Shown: positions 37,805 through 51,750, counted from the first letter of the stretch. The stretch is DNA of 64,000 nucleotides from Eopsaltria australis (GCA_034509425.1 JAVTVJ010000822.1:186001-250000); one strand, 5' to 3'. Notes: generated by a model not told the origin, from the sequence alone. Numbers and translations: made by a program.

Positions 37805-39847
37805 ACTGATCTCCAGTCTGGGGGGGTTGCTTGCCCCAGGATTTCCTTGAAAGCAGATACAAAGCTCGTTATCATTTGGGAGAATTACCTGGGAAAGCAG
37901 CAGCCTGCTGGAAAATCAGAGCCCATTGCTCCTTGTATTGGCTTCTCCTTTGTGGAATTGCTGGGTGCTCTCAGCCAGATTTGGGTTTGTTTCACTGCCC
38001 AGGAGGTGCTCAGGCTGCCACTCCCAAACCTTGGGATCGTCTCCATCCCAGTGCCCTGAGCTCACCCTGGAAAATTTAGGCTTCTTTAGAGTAAAATCTA
38101 TCCAAACTTAGGCTCCTGTGCTCAGAAAGGCCTTTCCCCCCAGCCCCAAAGTGATTTATGGAATGCAATTTCTTCATCCTCTACCATTGTCTCACTTCAT
38201 ACACTTATGCCAAACCATTTTTGATGATTTATTACTTTTCCTACAGATTATAAATAAAGGGGTATCAATACAATGCCAACAAAACCACTGGGGTTAATCT
38301 CCAGTAACTTATTGAGCATTACTCAGATTCATTTTTCAGTCATATTAGTCTAAAACTACTAAAATCACTGATTGTACAACACAAATCAGAATATAATGTG
38401 ATGCCTCCAACTGCTGTTTCTATTTAGATTTATTCTGATTTACACTCAATATGGTAGAAATAAAAGACTTTTCTCTGTGTCTTCCTTGTACATTTGTGAG
38501 TTTGCAAAGAAACAAATAGTTTGCTCTAGGCCAGAGAAAATGTAACCATTTATGCAATAGATATTGAATTCATATTTGCCTGACAAGTGACCTTATCAGC
38601 TATAACTTGTCATCTCCTAATTAGTCTACATTTATTTTATTCACTCAATTAACCCCCAGCCTCTCCAGGAGATAAGTTGGCGATACACGGAATTATGTGT
38701 GGCGCTGCAATTAAAATGGTGCTGCACATGTACTGCACAAATTTGCCTTAAAGAAAGGTAAACCTCATTAATATCCCACCAGCCTGACTGCAAATTAAAA
38801 TGGTTTTATTGCCAGTGATGCCACTGACTTTCAATGCTCACTGGCAGGGAACAACAATGTCTTTTCATCAGAGAAGCTAAGAATAATCTCATAAGACTAA
38901 GAGTGCACTAGGAGTGAGATTTAGAAAGCAGAAATATCTACACATTATTTCCCAAAGAAATGCCCAAGTTCATAATTTTTAAAAAAAAAATTACAGATCA
39001 AGGCTAATCTGAAAGTTGAGCACCTTGAATTTGTATGGAAAAGAGTGAAATCCTATGAATAGAACCCAGCACGATTCACATTTTGTGCCTTCAAATAACT
39101 TGGGTAAAGAGTTCTGGATAAAAATCCGAACCATGTGATCAACAGAAATTCACGGAAATTTTAAGGAAACCAAACCTGAATCAAGATTTCTGTCCCAGTC
39201 TGATACGTGTGAAAGGCTTGTGCATATACAAAACTAATTTATAGGAGAAAGTGAGACAAGAGAATTGCTGTCAGCCCAAAGGTGGATGTCCACTGCCAGT
39301 CAAAATAATCAGCAAACATTTATTGTATTACACTGACATTTTACTCAAATGTCTGCACAGTTTTCAGGATATTACAGATGTGGAAACACAAACGTGCAGA
39401 AAATGAATGCGGTGAAAGAGGACATGCTGTAAATTCATTCGGGTGCAATCATTGAGGAGAGGGAACATGGAACACCCTCCTCTCTTTGCTTTAAAACTCT
39501 GCAGTCTGAACCTGCTGAAATTAGAGCAGAATCCATCATTGATTATGTCAGTGCCCAGAAATATGGCCTTGAGCAGATTTGTCATAACTCTGCTGGTGAT
39601 GCTGCACCGTGGGCACGGCAGCCATCAGTCAGGAGGATACAATTTCCCAACAGCCACAAGTCAAGCAAATGTGTTCCCAGCCTTGTGGGACGAGTCCTGC
39701 TGCAGATGGATGGCACCAGGCTGTGATGGATGGCAGGAGCAGGGCAGCTCCTCACACACCTCTGTGCTGTGAGCAGGGTTTAATCCTTAGGGAAGGACAG
39801 GAACTTCAGCTCTGGAATCCCATGGAAATCCAGGGAAAAGGGAAGTG

Positions 39848-40005
39848 CTGGCTGCTCATCCCTGGCAGTGCCCAAGGCCGGGCTGGATGGGGTTTGGAGC
39901 AGCCTGGGACAGTGGAAGGTGTCCCTGCCCACGGCAGGGGTGGCACAGGATGAGCTTTAAGTTCTCTTCCAGCCCGAACCATTCTGTGTTCAATGATTCT
40001 TTGAT
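39848..40005 (+). mobile_element. CR1 LINE 3' end
   Basis: Contains tccctggcagtgcccaaggc, tttggagcagcctgggacag, tggaaggtgtccctgcccac and cccgaaccattctgtgttc. Confidence 0.9.
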
Positions 40006-43000
40006 CCAGCCTTTTGTCTTTAGATCCTGAAATTCTCCACCACCCCTATATCTCTTGATTTATTTTCATTTATAATCTCATCCTTACATTACTCTCACTG
40101 TTTGGATTTTATCTTCACATTTCATTTTATGTTGTCTTTGCATTTATTATATTTCAGTGCTCACATTGCCCTCACAATTTAAACACTCTGTCCCACCTCA
40201 AGTGATGAGAAGCAGCCCTTACATCGAGTGTCCTCCTTCCTTTGGCATCAAAACTTTCCTTTTTTTTTTTCTTTTTCCCCAGTCTGCTGCAGTTTGAATT
40301 TCACCAGTGGCAGAGATGAGATGACTAATCCAATTTCCCTCTATGCAGAGAGTCCTCTTGCATTTCTCTCTGCACTTCTACTTTTTTCCCTGAATAGCCG
40401 TCATTTAATGCCCCGTTATCTTGGATGGCACTCATTTAGTGGTTTATTAAGCAGTAATTCAGCAGCCTGTTATCAGCTCCTACTAGAGCTGGGGAAAATA
40501 CGCCAGCCAAGAAGGCGAGATTTCCGCAGAATTACAGCGGTTTTGTGATTTTTGGATTAGGGAAAAAATTACCCCAAAGTAATAGATATGAAATGTTTTC
40601 CCTGCATTTCATTATTGGCCCCGTGCTAAAGCTCCCATCAGGCCATTCTGACTGCAGATTGTCTGATTTTTATTTCTGTTGCCAGCCCAAGCAGCGAAAT
40701 TTTACAAAATCACAGAGAACTCAATGGACTGAAAAGTCCTAAACCTGGACTCACTTTTTCTCCTGCACTCGTGTCCTTTCTGAATGTGTCCATGTGGGTA
40801 AAAAGACATCAATTAATCTTTTAGAGCTCCTTAAAAAGCAGGGAGTTGAAGTGAAATAATGGGCAAGGGTAGAAACCAAAGTATAGAGGGATCAATGTAA
40901 ATCTCAGCTGGAAAAAATGGGTTTGTGAAATAATTTTAATGATAGACTAGGTAAAGGCTTGATTGGAAATTACAGCTTGTAAAAGTGGATGAAAATAGGA
41001 GGTTTTTTTAGTAAGAAATGATTTCTGTTTCCAAAAATGAATCAATTTTAGCAAATAATCAAAGTAGAGATAAAAGGGAAGAGGCAAGAGGGAGGTGGAG
41101 CTGCTAAAGTGGCACTGGCCATGGAACAGCTGCCAGAGTTATAGAATTTTTCGTATCTGCTTGTGAAAAAAGAGTTTCTGGTTGTGGTTTCCCTCTGGAA
41201 ACTTGCACAGGAGACACAGGAGGACAAATGGCACAAACTCTTCCCATGGGCTGGCATTCCACGCTCTCCAGGCTCCTCTTTGGAGTGAGAGCCTTGGGAA
41301 GGGTTAACAGGGATACCTCAAACCCCAGTTTTGGGCTGCTGCTGATCCTGTGCAGCTTTAAAACGGTGTCAAACACATCAGGAGGGGACAGGCAGTGTCT
41401 GAACAGGATGATTTCCAGTTTTCCCTGGATTTCCAGCCTGCTCACATGGCCAGCAACATTTTCACCTCACGTGTCCCTGGCTCACTGCCCTTCCTGCTGA
41501 TCCCTTCCCTTTCCATCTCTGCTCCAAGGCAGAATTTCAGTGCAGCCCTATCAGCCTGCATTTCCCCCCCTCCTTTCAGCTGGATTTTGTTTTGTTGTTT
41601 ATGCTGTCATTTCTTTTTTATTTTTTATTTTTTTTCTGGAGAACACATCAGATAAAGGTCATTTTTCCTTGAATGGAAAAGCACAGTAATTTTGACAGTG
41701 AGACATTCCCAGCTTGCTCTACATCAGAAATGTTGTTATTAGCTCCTTTAAAATAGAGAGTAGAGACAAAAATTGCCTGAGCAACTCAGTGGCTGGCAGT
41801 CATTTCCCAAAAAAATGAGCATTTGCAAAGTTATGCTCGTGGCTCCTGCTAAATTCCAGGCTGCCATTACTGGAAGGATTTTTAACTTCATTTGCGTTTG
41901 CTCAGAAAAAAAAAAAAACAAAATATCATCAGGAAGGTATTAAACAGCCACGAAAGATGATGGCTTCAAACAGTGTCTTTTGGCTGATCCATAATCATTT
42001 GCTTTGGCAATTTTATTGGGGAACATTAAGGCTGATCACTAACTCTGTGTTCCTAATTATTTCTGAAATATTGTGCTGTTTCCTGTGCTGAGACGCGGAA
42101 CGAGCAGAGCAGTGGGCTGCTTGGGATTGCAATGTTCTAACTGGGTTTTAATCAATGAGTGATAATAAGAGCTTGTGTTTTGACTTTCCCTCCTTAATTG
42201 CCAGTAATAAAGCAGATCCTCATTGATGATATTTAGCAGGGTTCAGTTTCATTCATCTCTGTTTATTCTATTTATTTTGAAAGTGCCTGGGAGCTTTCAG
42301 CGTGCTAGACACAATAACAGAATATACAATGCTAATTCTATTTTCCTTGCCTGATATTTTCCACAACAGAGGATGATGCTGCCTTTTCCTGGGCAGTGAT
42401 GGCACCTCCCTGTTTTCAGCAGGTTTCTGGAATGCAGGAAGAGCCAAAGGATAAAACCACGTCCCGTGAAAGCCCAACCACATTTTGCTGTTTAAATCTC
42501 TATTTCCCTTCTGCTGCCCATGATAGCTGGGATTTTGTTTTTGCCAGGATGCCAAAAACTAAGAATTAAACATAAATATTCTCAAGATGAGGCACATCTG
42601 CAGGTGCTGCTGGCCACGAAAATTCATCTTAACCAGGAAAATTCATCTTACCCAATCTGCCACAGCAAAGCCACACCAGGTCTGGTCTACCTCAGGTAGA
42701 TGTTCACTGGCCAATTCTCCTGATTTTTGGTTGAGAAAGACCATTTTTTTCTAAAAGTTTAAGTTCCAAATTTAGTTTTGGTCCTTCAAATGGATGCCAG
42801 TACTGTGATGACAAATACATGCAAATCAATCAGCCAACACAATAAATATTTTGATAATACCCTGCCTGAATAATGTAATTTAAATCAGGACCTGCCTTAG
42901 GTTTAAAATGTTTTAAATATCCCTTTCATTCCTCTTCAATTAGATATAAGAAAATAAAGAGTTTTTTAATCTTGCCTGGATCATTGCTTGAGATGATTTA

Positions 43001-45673
43001 TATCCCAAGATTTTCTCCCTTAGTTATCAATCATCTGAAAGCAAGAAGTAGGTGGCAGCCAGAAATTTTTATATCAGATCTTTCTGTGTCCTGAGGAATT
43101 CTTGCCGTGGCAGTAATTTGGGCTACAAAAATAAATGGTCCTCACATGTTTTTTCTATTATCTTTGTGATCTCAATTATTGCTAAGTGTTATCCCAGGAT
43201 ATAAACCTTGCTATCTACATATAAAATCATTGCTGAGGGCAGGGTCTTACAGCTAATTCCTGGCTGGTTTAATTCATGCCTCTTGTTGAAGCCCTTGTGA
43301 GAAAAACAAGCAGCTGGGAAGGAGCCATTTTGTTCAAAGTAAATAAACAACTTTTAAATAACTTGTACAAGGAGCTAAACACCCACCAGCATTACAGTGC
43401 TGTAGAATGGAGATTGGATCTGGATTTCTGCAAGGTCTGGGGCTCTCAGTGCTGCAGAACCAAAACACAAATTCACATTACAACGTTTTTCCTGCTAAAC
43501 ATAATTGGGAATTGCTAAATGTGGCCTCTGGAAACAAAGAGGAGCCATTGCTTGCTTTAGCAAATTCAAACTATTTGCAAACCAACCTTTCCCATGACTT
43601 CTCTCCATTCCAGTGTGGCTGGATCTCTGAGTGCAGAAATTGTCCTTTGTCCTCCTCTGTCTCCAGAGTCTCTGGGTGGGACTGAAGGGTTGCAAAGACT
43701 CAAATGGGCCTGAAATTTCCCCAAATTCCTTTATTTTTCCCTCATTTCCTGCATAAGCAGAACTGCAGTTTCTCATATTATGTGCTTCTTCAAGTCAGGG
43801 TTTCACTCTCTTCCCTCTATCAGGATCACATTGATAAGACACTGACAAGGCATCTATCAATGAAATTTGGAAAATTCCAATGACAAAAGTCATCTGAGCT
43901 TAACTACTCCCAATCCTCTAAGAGAGCAGAGCACAGTTGTATTTCAAACAGAGAAAAGTTAGAGAGAAACAAAGTGCTGGCTTTATTTAAGTGGCAGGAT
44001 ATTAAATGATAGAGCTGTTATCTTCTCCTGTAGCATAAATTATTGAATTAAGCCTTCAGTCAGTTTGGCAACGGTGCCAAATGAATATTACAGGAGTACA
44101 ATGCAGCAAACAGAATCTGTCATTGAATCTGGGGCTCCCTCAGAACTGAAATTACAGTGAACAAAATGCTCGATTGGAAAAGGTTCATTATTATTTATTC
44201 ATCTTGCCCAGTAACACAAAAACCTGATGAAATTTCACTGAGAAGGGGGCACGTCGGGATGAGAATCCATCAGAAAGGCACAGCCCCTCCAACCTCATCA
44301 GGGATATTTGTCTCCATAATTAGATGTCTGCTCCACGACATCTCCACCTGAAGGACATGCCCAAGTTCATGACATCAAACAAATCACCCAGAGTAATGAA
44401 AAGGTGATTTTCACCTCTTATTTCCCTTGTCTACTGTAGTAGTTTGACTCTACATTTCCCACAATAGCACAAAGTCTTCAGCAATTCTTTTCACAAAGCC
44501 AAAAAAAGTCAGGCCCAGGTAAGAATCTCAGCACTGTTGCTCCCACGTTTGTTTATTTCTCAGTAAAATAATCCATTATTAATACAGGTGACACATTGTG
44601 TATTTACAGCCCCTCTCCTGGAGCACCTTCCTGCACATCCCCACAATGAATTGTTCATAAATCTGTGCTCATCTCCAGTCGAAAGCTTAAATCAGTGCAG
44701 CTCCACTGAATGCTCTCCACAACCCATCCATTAGGAGCAATTTGCCTTCTCTGCAACTTGAACTCCTGCTCTGGAATCTTTAGGGAGTATTTGGGGGTCT
44801 GTACAGACCATGGGATCCTGTAAATCTGAAGTTTGATTGCTGTGTCCAGGGTGATATCAGGAAAAAAGTCACATTTTGGCATTTAGGGATCCATCCTAAA
44901 TTAATTTTGGGATTGGCATGTGTGTATCTGTTAGATGGGTAATAAATTCACTGCTACCCAAGTCTATTCCCAGAAAGTGTTGAAGAAATACTGGTTATCA
45001 AAGAACTTTTAAAAAATGTTGGGAGCACCACATTTTGACAAAATCTTTTGTCACTATATATATTTAATTGAAAAAGGCTCATAATTCTCATGACTATGAC
45101 AGTTTTTGCATAAAACCTCCTTAATTATCACCTGTGATATATTACACCCTAATTTTCTCTGCTAGATTCTGACAATAACGGTTATGTTAGGAATTAAATC
45201 CATGGTTTATAGTCTTATTGTTTGTTTTCACACCCAAGAAAAATGTGTTGTTTGCCACGTCGGCCTCAGCTCACCCTACCTGCCCCACCACAGAGATCCT
45301 GTTTAAATAACAGGAAAAATATTGGAATATTTGACTCATTTTTTTAAGGAATACAACTGACAGGATGCTGAATGTATTTATTGAAAGCATTTCAAATTTT
45401 CTGTGCCATTTAGGGCTGGAGGAGCCCTGATTAAATAAAAGTTGCATCTCCAAACTCAAATCACGGGTGGGGTTCTCTGAGTGAGCCACAGGCAACTTCC
45501 ACCCACCACACACGGGAAGAGGGGACAAAGGAAGGGACACTTGGAGTGCCAGCTCTTGGGAAATGCCAGATTCCAGCTGTGCCTCTTTCATCTGCTTGCC
45601 CTCACTGTTTTTCAAATCTCAAGGAAGAGACAGCATTTTCCCACTGTTTCCCAGATGGAATGGCCTCAAGTTG

Positions 45674-46062
45674 AGCCAGATTTAGATTGGATATTAGAGG
45701 GAATTTCTTTATGGGAAGGGTTGTAAAGGATTGGAAGAGGCTGCCCAGGGCAGTCACCATCACTGGAAGTTTTTTTTTTCAAAAAAAGCGTGGATGTGGC
45801 ACTTGAGGACATGGCTGAGTGGTGAACGTGGTGGTGGTGCTGAGTGGATGGATTTGCTGCTTTGGAAGCCTTTTCCAGCCACAGTGATTCCATGATTCTG
45901 GTGAATGTGGTGGAGGTGCTGGGATGGATGGATTTGTTGCTTTGGAGGTCTTTTCCAGCTGCAGTGATTCCATGGTTTTGGTGAATGTGGTGCTGGGATG
46001 GATGGATTTGTTGCTTTGGAAACCTTTTCCAGCTGCAGTGATTCCGTGATTCCATGAAAGGG
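45674..46062 (+). mobile_element. CR1 LINE 3' end with triplicated tail
   Basis: The proximal part (agagggaatttctttatggg, ggattggaagaggctgccca, gggcagtcaccatcactgga, aaaagcgtggatgtggcact) is a CR1 tail of the subfamily seen at 60210. Its end segment (ggatggatttg, ttgctttgga, ccttttccagc, cagtgattccatg) is repeated three times, with the gctttgga anchor at ~45860, 45940 and 46014 (periods ~80 and ~74). Confidence 0.82.
45826..46058. repeat. 74-80-bp tandem triplication of a CR1 tail
   Basis: Three direct copies of the CR1 terminal segment described in the enclosing CR1 entry. The middle copy has an extra gtggag. Confidence 0.85.
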
Positions 46063-47257
46063 ATGCCTTGCAGTCCTGGCTGTCATTTTCTAGACAGTTT
46101 CATTTCTAAACCCTGGCCTCGAGTGCCAAATTTCCCATCATTACTGAGAGTTTTTCTGACTCCAGCAGTGCCAGGATTTCCCCCCGTGTGCCTCCTCAGT
46201 GCCTCCCCTTCTCCCAACATCACAGGCAGCTAAAAGCCTCTCTGGTTTGGTGTCTGCTGACAGAGACACTGTGGAATTCCACCAGCACTCCCAATTTGAC
46301 TCTTTCCACAGAAGCTGAGACTTGAAAGGAGCCCTGGGTCTCTGGAGCTCTGTGCATCAACATCTGAAGGGAGAAAACACATGAAAGTTGAAGGCCCCTT
46401 TGGGAAAATCCTACAGGTCGTCTTAGGTTGCTTCTTGCTGCTCAAACCTAGAAGATCTCATTTGCCTTTCTGTGTGTCTGCTTCACTCTCAGAGAGCTGG
46501 GTGGCTCTGGGAGGGACAGGGGAATCCTGCCTGTGCTCCTCACAAGCTGTTTTTCTTCCACAGAACCCTTTCATGGCCTTTTCTGCTTCCTCTTTTCCCA
46601 TCTTCTCTTCCAGTGTTGAAATCTGGCTCCTTGAAGGGATTTATGTCACTTTAGGTGGTACCAAGAAGAGTTTCATCTCGTTTGGCATCTGTGAGACTTT
46701 TTAAAGTCCTTGAGCTCCCAGGTCCAGGCCTTTGAGGAGGGAAATAATAATTTCATTCTGCTTCTGACAAGATTCAATCAAAAACCCCAGTGCCACAGAA
46801 ACACTCCATGACATTTAAAAATCTGCAGACCCCATAAACTCCCTGTCTTCCAATTAAAAATTACCAACATCTTCAGCTGAAAAATTAAACAGATTTTGAA
46901 TAAGTTGGATTTTTCATAATTTTTCTGCTGACATGAGAAGGGGGAAGGGTCTAATTCACCCACCCCATCCCTTTTGCTGGAGCTGACAGGTGTTTTACTA
47001 TCACACTGATTTAAAAGACGCCTCTTAATCAGGTGTCAGCTTTGGCCCATAAAGTCATATTAATGTTTTGGATCAGATATGAAGCTCTATCTAAGGCACA
47101 TTAAGAAAGATTCATTAGGAACTCACTACCCCTGGAATTTACAGCCTTCCTGGAACTTAATAGCCTGGATAAATTCCTCCTTATCTGGTTTGCTTCTGTG
47201 AATTATGGCAGTTTTGCATTTGGAAGCTTCTCCTTATGGATTCACTGATCTGGTACA

Positions 47258-47430
47258 TCCAGAATCACGGGATGGTTCAGCTTGGGACATTAAAACTCAT
47301 CCAGTTTCACCCCACAAGGACACTTCCATTATCCCAGGTTGCTCCAAATCTTGTCCAGCCTGGCCTTGGATACTTTCAGGGATGGGGCAGCCACATCTCT
47401 GTGCTCCCAGCCCACCAGAACTCCCCATTC
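47258..47430 (-). mobile_element. CR1 LINE 3' fragment
   Basis: Antisense and diverged: aatcacgggatggttcagct, tcccaggttgctccaaatct, tgtccagcctggccttggat, cagggatggggcagccac. Confidence 0.85.
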
Positions 47431-49799
47431 CTGGTCCTGGAGCAGTGAATCCTCTGGATTTGGGCTCTTTGGAGCTGATTCTCCCAGGTGAACCCAAAAC
47501 CTCTCCCCGCAAATGGAGGATGATATTTCTGGGACACTCTCAGCTCCACCAAACAGATTTTATCTGCTAACACTGATCTGTTTGGAGTAATGGTAATTCC
47601 AACTCCACTTTGCAAAAAATCCTAATGGGAAGGAAGATCTGTGTAGGAAAGGGATAAAAGATAATTTACAATTTTGATCTGCTGAGTTATACACACTCAC
47701 ACTCCAGGCTGGGCCTGGGCGAGCCTAAACTGCTTTGGGCTGTTCTTTGCATTTCCAGCTGGGCAGAGACCTCTCAAGGAGCTCAATGTGAAGCCAACCA
47801 GAGTCAGAACCAGGAAAGAACAGGGAGCAGGATTTGGCTGGAAATTGATTAAGTTGATTAACTCCAGATTTGCGTTTCTTTCTCCCTGTCTGGATGAGGT
47901 GGAGCATAAATATTTAACCATTTCCTGTGGCTGAGTAAAACCTCTTTAATTTCCTTTGACAGGAATAGCAGGGTGTGACATATCCACCCACTGCTGTTGC
48001 CTTTTCCCCCAGCCTGGGAAAGAAACTCGAGATCATTTTAACAAGGAGGGGATATAAAAGGGGATCTTTATTTGGAAGCTCTTCAGGAGCAGTTATGGAA
48101 AGGTGTCCATAAAAGCCCAGCCCCTCCAGGGGTGGGGACATATTTATAGCTTTTAGGAAATTTGCAGAATTGATTAAAAGCACCAATTAGGAGGACAAGT
48201 GGTGGTTCAGTTCCCCCCCAGGTGCAGCCCCTTCTCTGGAGCCCCTCTCAGCACTGGCTGGGCTTTGTTGATGAAAATGAACCTCAGAGTTGTTCTGGGC
48301 CTTGGTTCCCAGCAAGAGCTGAGATAGGACAGGGCCTGGCACCCCCAGGGCTTGGAGCTCTGGGATTTGTTTTGTCTTTCTGCTTAGGGAAAGGCCATGG
48401 AAAAGTACTGGGAAAACCAGCTATGAATACAACAGGAACAGAGCTACAAATGTGTGTGCAAAGAGTACAGGGAACATAGAAAAGAAAAAAGGCAGAAACC
48501 AAATGGCATCACTGCCCATGAAGAAGTGACTGGGTAGCACTGGGACAGCTCCTGCTGATTCCAGATTTATGGAAAAAGCAGAGTTCCTCCTCTTCCACTG
48601 GCACTGTGTTAATCCCTGCATTGGCTGGAGACAATCTCATGGAATGAATGAAGGAATGCTGATTCATTTTCCTGCTTTAGCTTTGAATTCAGGCTGGCAT
48701 AATTATGGTCTTTATGGAGATCAAACTGATTTGGCATCATAAAGAAATTCATTTTAACTTCTTATCAAGCATTCCATAACAAGAGTTTGTATTTACTCTC
48801 AAGCACCACGCTGAGGATTCACACATGATTTTGATGTATAGAAAACACACATTTAATCAAATATTCATCCTCCAATCGATTTTTTTTTTAAAAAATCTGA
48901 ATTGTTTAAATCTTAACAAAAGCAAACAGCCCCACGAAAATGCATTTGTCATGTGTATCTCTGGAGAAATCATGGGGATTGTATTGAACCTGGAGGATGG
49001 AGAGGAAATATATGGCCATTCTCTATAGGAAACACAAAAGGATGCATCAGGAAATTAGAAATGACCAGGCTGACCTTTTCTATAAATAAGAGATGGACTC
49101 CTAGGACACCATTGGCTCTCAGAGTGCACATCATTTCTCACAAATTTGATGTTATTCTCTGCTGCAGATCAGCCAGCGAGGAAAGGATATTAAAGAGAAA
49201 ACAAAACAACAGCAAGAAGCTGCCTTTGCTAAAATTCATGGGCAGTATTTCTGTGACAGGGACTGTGACACGTCCACTGGAAAGGAGCTGCAAAATATTG
49301 TGTCCTTATTCTGCACATGAAGGGCTTGCTGAATGAAGGGCATAGGAAGGGGATGTAAAATTAAGATATTCAATAGTCTGCAAATGACAAATGAGTCTAA
49401 ATTCCATTTAGGAAAAAACATGGGAAATTAATCCCAGGTTTGCCAAAATATTTACATTTTTATGAGGTGAAACAGGGAATTTTATGTACCTCCGGTAGTT
49501 CACCACTGGCCTAGGCAGGTACAGGGATTTAAAATTCAGAATGATGACCCCTGGGTCATTTTGGAGCTTCAGAAAAACTTCTCCCTGGCAGTTCTGGGAA
49601 GGTAACGAGAAGGACTGAGGAAATGAACCCAGAAGGGAAGAAAATTCCTCCCACAGAAAAGACAAGTCAAAGGGTCAATTGTAGAAACAGTGAAAAAAGA
49701 AGTCTTCAAATTTGTCAAGGGACTAAACCCAGAAGAGTGGCAGGAAAAGAAACAAAGATTATTTGACAGACCCAGCCACCATCTCAGAGAGCTGCTCTG

Positions 49800-51158
49800 C
49801 CTTGCCCTCGTGGTTTGCTCAACAAATTGTCTTCTCCCCACTCCCCAGAACCAGGAAAATAACCATGAAATACAGACATGTTTCAGGTCTGCCTTGCAAT
49901 GAGTAATTTCATTTTGGATATGAAATAAAGGTTGATTATTTAATGCTACTCCTGTTTTAAAAGGAGTGAAAAAAGAGAGGGGAAAAAATACCAAAATACC
50001 AATAAACAAATAAAAACATCAATAAACAACCCCAAAACCAGGCCAGTATAAAAAAAGTGTAGATAAAGTATATAAAATAATATATCAAAGGATGGGAAGG
50101 GTTAGAGGAGAAGGAGGTGAGTGATTCCCGTGGACTTTGTTGTGACCTTGCCCTCGTGGCTTGCTCAACAAATTGTCTTCTCCCCATTCCCCAGAACCAG
50201 GAAAATCACCATAAAATATAGAAATGCTTCTGGTTTGTCTTGCAATCAACCATTTCATTTTGAATATGAAATAAAAGTTAATTATTTAATGCTACTCCTG
50301 TTTCAAAAGAAGTGAAAAAAGAGAGGGAAAAAAATACCAATAAACAAATAAAAACACCAATAAACAAACCCAGGCCAGTATCAGAAAAATGTAGATAAAG
50401 TACATAAAATAATATCTCAAAGGATAGGAAAGGTTAGAGGAGAAGGAGGTGAGTGATTCCCTTGGAGTGTACAGAGACCTTGCCTTTGTGGTTTGCTCAA
50501 CAAATTATCTTCTCCCCTACTCCCCAAATCCAGGAAAATCACCATGAAATATAGAAATACTTCTGGTTTGCCTTGCAATCAATCATTTCATTTTGAATCT
50601 GAAACAAAGGTTGATTATTTAATGCTACTCCTGTTTTAAAAGGAGTGAAAGAAGAGAGGGGAAAGAGCCCCAAAACACCAATAAACAAACAAAGAAAAAC
50701 CCCATCCCAGGCCAGTATAAAAAAATGTACATTAAGTACATGAAAATAATATCTCAAAGGATGGGAAGGGTTAGAGGAGAAGGAGGTGAGTGATTCCCTT
50801 GGACTGTACAGAGACCTTGCCCTCGTGGCTTGCTGAACAAATTGTCTTCTTCCCCACTCCCCAGAACATGGAAGATCACCATGAAATATAGAAATACTTC
50901 TGGTTTGCCTTGCAATCAATCATTTCATTTTGGATATGAAATAAAGGTTGATTATTTAACACTACTCCTGTTTTAAAAGGAGTGAAAAAAGGGAGGGAAA
51001 AACCCCAAACCACCAATAAATAAGCAAAGAAAGACCCCAAACCCAGGCCAGTATAAAAAAATGTACATAAAGTATATAAAAATAATATCTCAAAGGATGG
51101 GAAGGGTTAGAGGAGAAGGAGGTGAGTGATTCCCTTGGACTGTGCAGGGACCAGGGAA
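49800..51158. repeat. ~340-bp tandem repeat, 4 copies
   Basis: Four direct copies share the landmarks tttgctcaacaaattgtctt, tttcattttg, aatgctactcctgtttt, ggccagtat and ggttagaggagaaggaggtg. The cctgttt anchor lies at 49951, 50297, 50630 and 50967 (spacings 346, 333, 337). Copies differ by substitutions and small indels in the A-rich part. No unit encodes a sustained protein; its origin is unknown. Confidence 0.93.
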
Positions 51159-51172
51159 CACCAAACACAGAA

Positions 51173-51435
51173 CCACAATCCCACAATTCCACAATCCCAC
51201 AATCCCACCATTCCACAACTCCACAATCCCACAATTCCACCATTCCACAATCCCACCATTCCACAACTCCACAATTCCACCATTCCACAATCCCACAATC
51301 CCACAATTCCACAATTCCACCATTCCACCATTCCACAACTCCACAATTCCACCATTCCACAATCCCACAATTCCACCATTCCACAACTCCACAATTCCAC
51401 AATCCCACAATCCCACAACTCCACAATTCCACCCT
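51173..51435. repeat. 8-bp array (ACAATCCC/ACAATTCC)n, ~33 copies
   Basis: Units ACAATCCC, ACAATTCC, ACCATTCC and ACAACTCC follow each other without spacers. Because the unit holds no stop in any frame, all three forward frames and the reverse frames stay open; those frames are not genes. The array starts ~15 bases after the last 340-bp unit. Confidence 0.97.
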
Positions 51436-51750
51436 TCCCTGCTGCCAGTCCCTTGCCACAGCCTAAGGATGAGTTGGATGGGCACATTTAACAGCTGGCC
51501 ATGGGAAACATGCAAAGAGCTTCACTGTCACCTGCAAAATAAATCAGCAGCACCTGAGCTCTGCGATTTTATTATCAATCAGCCCTGAAATATTTCCTCC
51601 TTAATAGTCCAATGTCTGGAGGTGGATTCTGTGCTGAATGTAATAGCAGACCTTAACTTGCAGCTGAAAGCAAAGGACTCCAAAGGACAATTTAATGTGG
51701 AAGGACACGCCGAAGACACCTAATGTTAAATTATTGTTTTTCTTTCGCAG

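Larger units (their letters stand above)
29213..51750 (+). other. CNTN6: CNTN6 intron after the signal-peptide exon
   Basis: A 22.5-kb intron from donor gtaaaa to acceptor ttcgcag, phase 1. It holds a pentanucleotide satellite (33.37-33.65 kb), a 16-bp array (37.68-37.80 kb), CR1 fragments, a duplicated CR1 tail (45.7-46.06 kb) and the compound tandem repeat at 49.8-51.4 kb. Stretches such as 36.36-36.72, 38.15-38.85 and 40.37-40.68 kb are repeat-free, AT-rich and look like non-coding constrained sequence. No additional exon was recognised. Confidence 0.85.

Noticed and set aside
49680..49902. 70-codon frame (49690-49902) upstream of the 340-bp repeat
   Set aside because: No recognisable domain; its 3' half lies in the first repeat unit and the frame is not kept open across the other copies.
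51122..51588. Long overlapping open frames (114-165 codons) on both strands
   Set aside because: They are created by the stop-free 8-bp array and consist of TIPQSHN-type or NCGIVEWW-type periodic residues; not genes.
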